Shown here: one piece after another, positions 12,104-24,100 of the stretch
How positions within the stretch are numbered: the stretch's first letter is position 1
Layout: each line of letters opens with the position of its first letter
Assembly: GCA_003550325.1 (NCBI GenBank)
Contig: QKWP01000046.1
Span: 375,583-439,582 of the forward strand
Direction of reading: 5' to 3'
DNA: 64,000 bases
Origin: Gigaspora rosea
Taxonomy: Eukaryota; Glomeromycota; Glomeromycetes; Diversisporales; Gigasporaceae
Notes under the pieces: generated by a model
Database searches by the model: none
What the model was told of the DNA's origin: nothing
Seen by the model: only the letters and a program-made list of their open reading frames with translations
Made by a program: the position numbers and the translations under genes

Positions 12104-15100
12104 TTAAGCATTACGACCACCACCACCATGGTATTTAATAAAGTTATTATTACGACTACCACCACTATATTATTTAATAAAGTTATTATTATTATATTAA
12201 AAAATTTAATTTAAAAATAATAGTTATACTTACCAACTAATAATATATAAAAAATATAATTATATAATTAATATTTAAAAAACAATTAAAAATAGTTGTA
12301 CAATATTTATAAATAAACAATTTTTATATCTACCCTCTAATAATTTAAAAATATATTATAAAGTTTAATTAAAAAACTAATTAATATCAATAAAATCATT
12401 TATAACTATTTAGGTTGTTTGAATTTATAATTTCGTTTAACGTTTCCTTATGAGGTGGGGGTCAAATTAAACTAACATGTTAAAATTGCAAAAATAATCG
12501 CATTATTATTGGTTGACTTATAAACACGTGACTTGTTGGAATTCTGAGATACAGTGAACGTTCTAATTGGCTAGTTTAATTTTAGGGAAGAACTCTTGGA
12601 GCCGGAGGAAACGAAATTGTAATTTCACGACAGGGTGAAACCTGAGTTTTTTAGGTTACGTTATTGATGCAGATCACTATCTAACTATCCTAAAATAGTA
12701 CTCTAACCCTAATTAAGTACAGATCTGCATCAAAACGTAACCTAAAAAACGTTTCACCCTCCCGTGTAATTTCAAACAGCCTTATAAATAAAGAACTCTT
12801 ATTTACCCTCTAATAATTTAAAAAATTTTAATTAAAAAAACTAATTAATATTAATTAAAAAAAGTATAATATATAAAAAAATAAATAAATTTAAACTAAC
12901 AGATAACTAAAATAAACAAATAAGTATATAATATATATTCAATTAGTTATTAATTATAAAAGTTATAAAAATTAATATACCGCAATCTAATTTAATAAAA
13001 ATATATTATTTCTTATAAAGTTAATAATATAAAATATTAAGTATAAAGACAAATTAGAATATAATAAATTTTATACTTACAGCCTAGTAAAAATATTAAT
13101 TCTTATTAAATATAAATTTAATAGTATAGTATATAGATTTAATTATATTAATAATAAAGTTTATACCAGCTATAAAATATCAAATATATATTTAATTAGT
13201 AACTAAAATAAATTTAAGATTATAGCTTTTAATAATAATTTAATTAAATTAATATAATTTTGAATAAAATAATTAATTTAACTAGTAGTAATATTAATAT
13301 CTCTAATTTTTTTAAGTTAAAGTAATAAATTTGATATAAAGATTTAAAATTTGCTATATCTAAAGGTTTAAATATGTTTACTTTAAATTTCTAATTTTAA
13401 TTACTCAGTATATTTTTAAAATATAGTGATTTAATTAAAAAAATAAGTTATTAATATTTATTTTAAATAACAAATTTTATACTTACAGGCTAATAATTAA
13501 TAAAAAATATATATTATGATATACAAATATTTATTATTGTATATGTTATAAAAATTAAGCAAAAATATAATTTAAAATATATTTACCCTAAATCAGTAGC
13601 GCTAAAAAAATAAATAAATAATTTATATTATATTTAGCATAATTAAAAGTTTAGAATATAAATACTGAAAAATTTTTAATTTGGTGCATATATATTGTAA
13701 TACATTTTATAAAATTATATGATTCAAACAACTAATAATAATAATATATTAGTATTTAATATTATTAAAATAGAAAATTAGCAAAACAGATTTGCTTCAA
13801 AATTTTTTAAGAATTTTTTTTTAAAATACAAAAGGTGGTTTTATAAAAATAAATTATATTCTAAAAGTATTTTTTTAAATTAATTTTACTTTTTTTTAAT
13901 TTTATATTTATATAATCTTGTAATATAATTGATAATTAGGTGGATATATTACAATATGTATATAATTTTTAAAAAATATTTTTTAAAAATATTTAAAAAA
14001 TAATAATATATAATTTTAAAATAGTAAATTTTATACTTACGTTCTTCTAATAAATCTAAAAAATTATTTAAAAATTTAATTTTATATTTAGTATAAATAA
14101 AAGTCATAATATAAATAAATATTTATTTAAAATTATTTAAAAAATATACTTAAAAAATAACTAAATAAATTTTAATATATAAAATTTTGTTTACCTTCTA
14201 AACGGTCTAATTATTTAAAAAAGTTTTAAAATATATAATTTATAAATAATTACATTATATGTAAATTTAAACTAAGTTTATACTTACGCACTAAAAATTT
14301 AATAAAAAATTATTTTTAATTTTAATAAAAACATACATAAAAAATTAAAAAATTATATTAGTTTATATGATTATTTAAAATAAGAATTTTGCTATTTACC
14401 GCCAGTGGTGATATCGCTATGACGTAATCAATCAACTGAAATATAAATTATGTATATATGAAATAGTAACTTCATATAAAACAACCTGTACGCTACGCTA
14501 CGACTGTCGCCTCCGCTTCGCTCCCTTTTATCAAAACATCATACAGTTTACTTTATATTAGTAAACCACCCTAACCCTAACTATGAATACACTAATATGT
14601 CTTATAAGATGCGCGTTATTTTGAAACATTGCATAAACGTGGGTACAAGAATTTCAAAATAACGACCATATTAGAATTTACAATGTATCATTATGCAAAA
14701 TTTAAGAATTGTTAGAATTGACAGAATCAGCAGAATCGTCAGAATCGTCAGTACCGTTAAAATCATCAGAATCGTTAGAGTCGTTATAATTGATAAGTGG
14801 CATTTTCAATTTCTCTTTGACCATTTTGATTTGATAAAGGTAGTGTGTCATTTTTTTCATTCAAATTACAATTATTATCAGGGGTTAAGATGCTCGGACT
14901 ATAGTATTAATCCTGAAATTCCCCTTCTGCTTGAAACATTATCGGTATAGAATAGTGGTTCTTATGAAGCAAATTAATTAATCAAAAGACGTTAAACATA
15001 AGTGCTTAATTGATATCATATAAATGCAAAAATTATATCTACCAAATATCTCATTAGTTAGAAACTCTTGTAAGTCATACTCAAAAAAAAAAAAAAAAAA

Positions 15101-18100
15101 AGCCAAAAAGCAATTCACTTGTATGCGATACAATTATTTTTTTTACCTACGTTCAAAATGCTTTAGTCAAAGTATCGCTCCAGTTAAAGTGATGTTCCTG
15201 TCAAAGTAACGTTTCGGTTGAAGTGATGTTCAAGTCAATGTGACGTTTATGTAAAAGAAATGTTCCAGTAAAAGTGATGTTTCTGTCAAAGAAATGTTCC
15301 AACGCTTTAGTCAAAGTAATGTTCCATTCAAAGTAATGTTCAGTCAAAGCAATGTTCTAGTCAAAAAAGAATGCTAATTATCGCGAGGTTATTATCAGCT
15401 TGCGGTTGTAAGGTTGTATTTAGTTCTTCATTTCATAATTTCTAACGCCTCTTTACATACACAACGCACCGTCGAATAAAAGTAAAAGAGTTTAATTTTG
15501 CAGATCGAACCCCTATTTATTATTGTTTAGATCTAACTGTGCCACACTAGTTGATTGGTCGATATAGTAAGCTAATCACGTGACCGGCGATATCACCACC
15601 GGCGAGAAAAGATAATATTCAAATAATAAATATAAAATATATATATAATTTTAATAAAATTTATACTTGCTGAAATTTTATAAAAATTATTTTTAATTTT
15701 AATAATAAATAAACAAAATTACTCTATTGCCAGTGATGATCATTGTCATTGCCAGTGATTAACAATAAAATATAATATATAAATTGAAAAGTTTTTTGCT
15801 AAAATAAAAATTAAAATTTGATTAATATTAAAGTTAGGTTTAAGAAGTGAGATGGAACAGGAGCAAAGTTTATACCAAAATTTTATGAGAAATTTTTTTG
15901 TTAAAGACTCAAAGATGATTTTTTTAGACAAAATTTTCAGATACAAATATACACTAGTGATGATCACCAGTGGTAATAAATTGCAATTTCATAAATAAAA
16001 TATATTTAATTAAAAATATAAAGTATATAAATATAGTAAAAAAGTATTATTTATTAGCTAATCTTTTGTAATTTTAAAATATGCTTCATTTTTTTAAAAT
16101 CATTATATATATATATATATCAGTATAATATTTTGGCATCTTTTTTTTTGCTAAAAAAATCAGTTAATAAATAATACTTTCAAATAAAACCAAATCAAAA
16201 AGTTATTTAAAAATTAAATAATAAATTAAATATAAGTTAATACTTACTCTATACTAATTAAATAAAAATTATATATTATTAAAGTTATTATTAATTAATT
16301 TATTATTTAGTATTTATAAAGCTTTGTTAATTTTACATAAATAAAATTTATATTTACTTTCTAATAATCAGATAAAAATATAATGATATATATATATTAT
16401 TTTAAATTTAACTAAAATTTATAAAAATCAAATAATAATTTTATATAAATTTTTTATATACCTACTAAATAATTAAACAAAAAGATATATTATTAAATAG
16501 ATATATCATACATATAAATTATATTTTAAAAATAGACCAAAACTTTAGATAATAAAATTTATACTTACATACTAATAATGTACCAAAGATATATAAGAAT
16601 ATATATTTTTAACAAAGCAAATAGTAATAAGTTTATATATACCGTCTAAAATAAATTTATATATAATTAAATTATATAAATTAATTAAAAAAGTTTACAA
16701 ATAGTAAATTGTGATAACAATAAAGTTTATACTAACAATGGATTACTAATTGTCAAAATTTATATTATTATTAAATTAAAAATTTAATAAAAAAAATTTT
16801 AAATAAAGTTTTACTTACTAACTAAAAATTAAATATTAATAACATATTTATTATCAATTATAAAAGCAAAATAAAATAGTTTACAATAATATTTATACTT
16901 GCAAGCTAGTAATGATATATTAAAATATAAATTATTATATTATAAATATTTATAACAATATAAAGGTTATAAATTAATAATTTTAAAAGAAATTTACTTA
17001 CTCACTAATAATATAAAAGAATAAATTAAAGTACAATATATAATTATACCGGTAAATATTTATTTTTAGTTCAATTAAGTAATTACTTACATACTAATAG
17101 TCAAAAATATTAATAATAGTAATAAAATTTTAAAGATAAATACAATAAGTTTTATACTTACGGACTAATAATTAAATAAATAATAAATATAAATATATTA
17201 ATTAAAAATATAATTTCTAACCAAGTTTATACTTACAGGCTAAAATTAAAAAAGTTTAATTGGTTAATAAAATTATGTAGAAATTTTTTGATAGTACTAA
17301 ATTAATATACTATTAATATTAAATAAAAAATAGTTTTTAATAGCAAAAATTTAGAATTAAAAATTCTAAGATAAATGATAAATTATAAATAAAGTAGAAG
17401 ATTAAAAAGTTCGAAAAACTATAATTTAGAACACCTGTTATTAATTATTTAACTAGTTTTAATAACAGATAATATAATAATTGCAATATTGAATGCTACT
17501 AGTAATAATAGATTTAAGAATAAATTTATAACAATTTCATACTTACACACTGATTATTTAATAAATGTATGCACAAAAATCAATATATTTGTAAAAGCCA
17601 ATTTGAGAGATTAATTAAAATTATTAATATTACCGTCTAACAATATTTTAATTAAAAAGTCAAAAATAAAGCATAAATTAAAAAAATATAAAATATTAAT
17701 TTAAAAATAAATATACTTACTCTCTAATAATTTAATAATATTAATAAGTGTTTTAATAATGGATAAAAAAAATTGCATTTAAAAAATTATAAATTAATAA
17801 TAAAATGATATATACGCTCTAATAATTTGTTTGAAAGTTAATACAGATGTGAACTTTATTAGATGATAAAAACTTATTTAATAATTATAGTAAAGTATAC
17901 TTACTCACTAATATTTAACAAAAGAAAATTTAAAAATATATATTTATTTGATTACAAAATAATTAAAAAATGCAGTTAATAAAGTATAAAATAATATTTT
18001 AATACATACGGTCTAATAATTCAGAAAGTGTATAATATTGTAGCAATTATAAAAGCATAGTTCAATATTGTATAATAACATTTTATAAATAATATTATAC

Positions 18101-21100
18101 TTACATTCTAATAATCATTATATATTAGCAAATCAATTACAATTGAATAAAAAATTAAAAAATTTTACATTAATTAATATAAGTATAAACAGAATTAGAA
18201 ACTCTAAATAAGCAATTATAATAACAAATTCATACCTCATACTAATCAAGTTGTTAATAAAATGCAAATTAAAAGAAGTTTAACCATTATAAATAGAAAT
18301 TTTAATGCCTATACATACAGTCTAATTATCCAACAGAAGAGTAAATATATTACAAATACAATAAAAACTTTTAAATTACGATTTAATAAGAAAATTTGCT
18401 TACTCCCTAATAGTCCAACAGAAAATATAAAATTTTGATATATTACCAAATTAAAAAGAATATATAATTATTAAAAGATAATTTATAATTTATATTTACC
18501 TACTAATAATACAAAAATATAAAAATATATAAAGTCAATTAATAAAGTATAATTCAAAAAATCATTTAACTTTATATAATAAACAATACTAACTATCTAA
18601 TAATTCAATAAAAAAATATTAAATAATAGTAATAAAAATAAAGTATAATTAAAAATGCCAAATTGATCATTTTAAATAATTTACCGGCTAATAATTAAAC
18701 AAATATTTGTTAAAATCTCTATAATTAAAATATATTATCTAAATTGGGTAATATATTTAATGCTTACCGTCTAATAATACAATATATAAAATAAAAAATA
18801 AGTAATTCAATTTTAAAAAACCAAATCTGAAATTTATAATTGATAACTTAAATGACAAGGCCTATACTCACGTTCTAAGAAGCAAATAGAAGTATACACA
18901 AAAACAATATTATTGATTATAAAATTTAAATAAATAAAATTTACAAGTAATGTAAAAATAATTTAATTCTTACGCGCTAATAATTTATTAAAAGAATACA
19001 TGAAAATAAATTAATAATCTGTAGATTACAAAGCAAATGAAGATACAATACTTACGTCCTAATATTTAGACAAAAGAATATACATAAATACATTATTAAA
19101 CAATAATTTACTTTTAAAAATAAAATTTTACTTACACACTAATACAGTATCCAAAGAAAATAGGAATAATGAATTATTAAATTATAAATACAAATAAAGT
19201 ATTAATTTAAAATGTATAAAAAGATTTTGTTCTATATTTTTATTAAGGATAATGTTATATAGTGCACCCTTATGTTTTAATAGCATCCAATAAGCACAAT
19301 AATAGAGTACTAATAATTATTAGAGTTAGGGTTAGAGCTAGAGTTAAGAGGGTTTAAGGTAAAATTGAGAGACAAGTATTTTTGCATAGGTCAGACCAAA
19401 TTGATTCTTTGTTTAACATAACATAAAATAATTGTAAGAGGGGGTGGGGCATTGAAAAAAAAAACACAAAAATAATAATATTGCAATTTTATTAGTTGAT
19501 TTTACATATATTAGTTATATAAAATTTAAAAAATTGAGGGGGTAAATACTATTAATTACTATCAATATGTATTGGACTTATATAAAATTAAAAAATAGGG
19601 GAGGGGGTCATGTTAAACAAAGAATTAAATTGGTCTGGCCATAATTATACAACAGGGTTACCCTAGTAAAATTTTGAGATACAGTGCACCAAATGCATAG
19701 ACACTATATAACAATACCCTTTTATTAATTATTTACTGATTTTCAAATATATTTATACATACTCACTAATAACCCAATATTTAAAGTATAGTTATTAATA
19801 TATTATTAGAAATACAAAATTTAAAACAATATATAATATTTTTAGAATTCTATACTTACACTCTAGTAATTTAATATAGAGCATATAAACAGAAATATAA
19901 CCAAATATAAATAATATAATAGAAAATTATAATAAACTGATAATTCTAGTAAATATGCTTATACATACCGGCTAATAGTCCAATATTTAAAAGTTTAAAA
20001 ATTAATATTTATTATTAAAAAAGCAAATTTAAAATTATATAAAGCTTTTATAACCTATACTTACTCTCTACTAATTTAATAAAAGAGTATATATATAAAG
20101 ATATAACTTTATAAATTAATATAATGAAGAATTAAATTGATAATTCTAATAAATAATTTTATACATACATTCTAACACCCAATGTTTAAAAGTTTAAAAA
20201 TTAATATATATTATTAGAAAGTAAAATTTAAAATTATATATAAGTTTAGAACCCGATACTTACGCTCTAGTAATTTAATAATTAATATATATTATTAATA
20301 AAAAAGCAAAATTTAAAATTAAATACAAAGCTTTTAGAACCTATACTTACATTCTAGTAATTTAATAAAAGAGTATATAAATAAATATATAACTCTATAA
20401 AATAATATAATAAAGAATTAAATTGATAATTCTAATAAATAAGTTTATACATACTCTCTAACACCCAATATTTAAAAGTTAAAAATTAATATAAATTATT
20501 AAAAGAAAATTTAAATTATATAAAGCTTTTAGAACCTATACTTACATTCTAGTAATTTAATAATTAATATATATTATTAAAAAAGCAAAATTTAAAATTA
20601 TATACAAAGCTTTTAGAACCTATACTTACTCTCTATAATTTAATAAAAGAGTATATAAATAAATATATAACTCTATAAAATAGTATAATGAAGGATTAAA
20701 TTGATATTTCTAATAAATAAGCTTATACATACCGTCTAACACCCAATATTTAAAGTTAAAATTAATATAAATTATTAAAAAGAAATTTAAATTACGGTAT
20801 ATACAAAGCTTTTAGAACCTATACTTACTCACTAGTAATTTAATAGAAGAGTAAAATGTGTATATATATAAATATAGAAATACTATAATAAAGAATTATA
20901 ATAAATTGATAATTCTAATAAATAAGTTTATACATACTTTCTAATAGCCTAATATTTAAAAGTTCAAAAATTAATATATATTATTAGAAAGCAAAATTTA
21001 AAATTGTATACAATATTTAGAACTTTATACTTGCGTTCTAGTAATATAATAAAGCAGTATAATTATATATATAGTAATATAGTCCAATAGAAATAATATA

Positions 21101-24100
21101 ATAGAAAATTATAATAAAATGATAATTTTAGAAATAAGGTTATACATACTCACTAATGACCCAATAGTTGAAAGTTCAGAAATAAACATATATTACGTAT
21201 TAGAAAAGCAACATTTTAAAATCATATACAAAGTTTTTATACTCTATACTTACACCCTAGTAATTTAATAAAAGAGTATATTAATTGACATAATACCCAA
21301 TAAAAAATAAATAATAGAAAATTATAATAAATTGATTAATCGGGTAAATATGTTATACATACCAACTAACAGTCCAATATTTAACAGTTCAGAAATTAAT
21401 ATAATTATTAAAAAAGCAAAATTTAAAATTGTATATAATAATTTTGGAATCCTATACTTGCTAGTAATTTAATAAAAAGATATATAAATATATATATAGC
21501 TCAATATAAATAATGTAAAAGAGAATTATAATAAACTAATAATTCTAATAAGTAGGTTAATACATACTATCTAACAGCACATAAAGTTCAAAAATTAACA
21601 TGTAATATTAGTATATTAGAAAACCAAAATTTAAATTGTATATAATATTTTTAGAACTTTATACTTACAATCTAGTAATTTAATAAAAATATATAAGTAT
21701 TGTATATATTTAGAAATTGTAATATAAATAATAAATTAAAAGAATTAAATAATTCTAGATAACATGTTTATACTTACATTCTAATAGCCCAATATTTAAA
21801 AATTATGATATTAATATTTATTGTTAGAAAAGCAAAATTTAAAAATTGTATATAGAACTCTAGACTTACTGACTAGTAATTTAATAATTAAAAAAATAGA
21901 AATAAAATCCAATAAAAATAATGTAAATAGAGAATTATTATAATTCAAGATAACAAGTTTATACGTACTCACTGATAGCCCAATATTTAAAAGTTCAGGA
22001 ATTAATATATTTTTAGAAAAGCAAGGTTTAAAATTATATGCAATGTTTTTAGAAATCTATACTTACATTCTAGTAATTTAATAAAAGAGTATAAGTATAT
22101 ATATATATAGAAATACGTATAACCAAACAATAGAAATAATGAAAATAGAGAATTAACAAACTTATACATACGGACTAACAGCCCAATATTTAAAGGTCAA
22201 GGTTCAGAGATTAATATGTACTACATATTAGAAAAGCAAAATTTACGACCGTATATGATATTTTTAGAACTCTATACTTACTTACTAAAAATTTAATAAA
22301 AGAGTATGGAAATATAATCCTATATAATAAACTGATAATTCCAATAAATATTTATACGTACATACTAACAGTTTAGCATTTAAAAATTCAGAAATTAATA
22401 TGTATTATTAGAAAAGCACAATTTGAATTATATACAAAGTTTTTATAACCCTATACTTACACCCTAGTAATTTAATAAAAGATGATACATATAAATATAT
22501 AACTCAATAGTAATAATAAAATAGAGAATTATAAAAAACTGAAAATTCCAGTAAATAAGTTTATACGTACATACTAAAAACAGTTTAACATTTAAAAAGT
22601 TCAGAAATAAATATGTATTATTAGAAAACCAAAATTTAAACCGTAAATTATATTTTTTAGAACTCTATACTTACTGTCTAATAATTTAATAATCCAATAG
22701 AATTATTTAATAGGGAATTATAATAAATTGATAATTCCAGTAAATAAGTTTATACGCACACACTAAAAAACAGTTTAACATTTAAAAAGTTCAAAAATAA
22801 ATATGCATTATAGAAAAGCAAAATCTAAAAATCGTACATTATAATTATAGAAATTAATACTTACGGTCTATTAATTTAATAGAAAAATTTATGAACGTGT
22901 GAAGGCCAATTTGAAAATTATAATTTGAGATTAATGTAAGAGAATTATACTTACACACTATAATTTTATAGAAAATATGCATAAATATATATAAATATAA
23001 TTAGGTTATAAAAGAACAATTCAACAGAAAAATATATGTAATAAGATAAAAAATTCAATTAGAGAGTCGATGATAATTTTAAAAATAAATGAAACTTATA
23101 CATACATGCTAATAAATTAAGTGTATTTTAGATTATATAATGATCAATCAATATTTAAAAAATAATATAATAAAATAATATTTATACTTACTCACTAATA
23201 AATCAATAGAAGAATATATGAAAATGTGTAAGATTAGATTTTAGAGCTGATTAGTAAAGCTATTTTAGGATCATAAATGACAACTCTTAAATAATAAGCA
23301 ATGAAGTATATACACACCAACTGTCACTAAGACGTGCGTTATTAAGTTTTGAACGTAATTGAGAATTAATTTAAAATAAATGTAGTTTAAAAAATCGTGA
23401 AATAATTATGCAATTTTGGGACTGAATTCATGAATTTTATACTTACTCTTTATTAATTTAACAGAAGTATGTTAAAATGTGTGTCATTAAGTTATAAAAG
23501 CTAATAAACACGATATACTTACTCTCTAATAAATTAAAAAAAAAAAGAAAATCAATAATTAGTGAAATGTTGTATAGATTTTTAGAAAAATATAATTAAT
23601 TTTATGCTTAGCAATATTTAATAATAGAATAAATGCAATTTAAATCGTGAAACTGCACTGCAGTTTAGGACTAAATTCATGAATTTTATACTTACTCTCT
23701 ATTAATTTAAAGAAGTATGTTAAAATGCGTGTCAGTATTAAGTTATAAAAGCTAATAAACACTATATGCTTACTCGCTAATAAATTAAAAAAAAAGAAAA
23801 TTATTAATTAGTGAAATATTGTATAGATTTTTAAAAAAAATATAATTAATTTATGCATACATTTCACTAAAAAACAACAATAGAATTATAAGTTATTAAA
23901 ACAGATTAAAAACCACAAAATGAATATTTTTGAATGCGCAAGATTTATACATACGACCTAATAAGTTAATAATCGTTATTAGATTAAAAAGTTAATTAAC
24001 GAGATTTAATTTATAATAAAATCATAAATTATTATATACATACTGCCTAATGATTCAATGAAAAAATGTGAAAATATAATCGTGTAAAAAATATGCATTA

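Larger units (their letters stand above)
12104..15669 (-). other. Gene A exon block 4 and terminal exon
   Basis: Low coordinates in order, 3 bases unless stated: 15667, 14288, 14195 (3 or 12 by two in-frame acceptors), 14041 (6, or 3 through a tandem AG-AAG acceptor), 13587 (15), 13487, 13167, 13081, 12981 (6), 12807, 12334, 12234. The terminal exon 12104-12164 gives Gly-Gly-Ser-Arg-Asn-Asn-Asn, a short stretch, then Gly-Gly-Gly-Gly-Arg-Asn-Ala and TAA. Exons here are more often 6-15 bases, spacing is looser and three transposon insertions lie between them. A decayed unit may exist near 13716. Confidence 0.78.
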
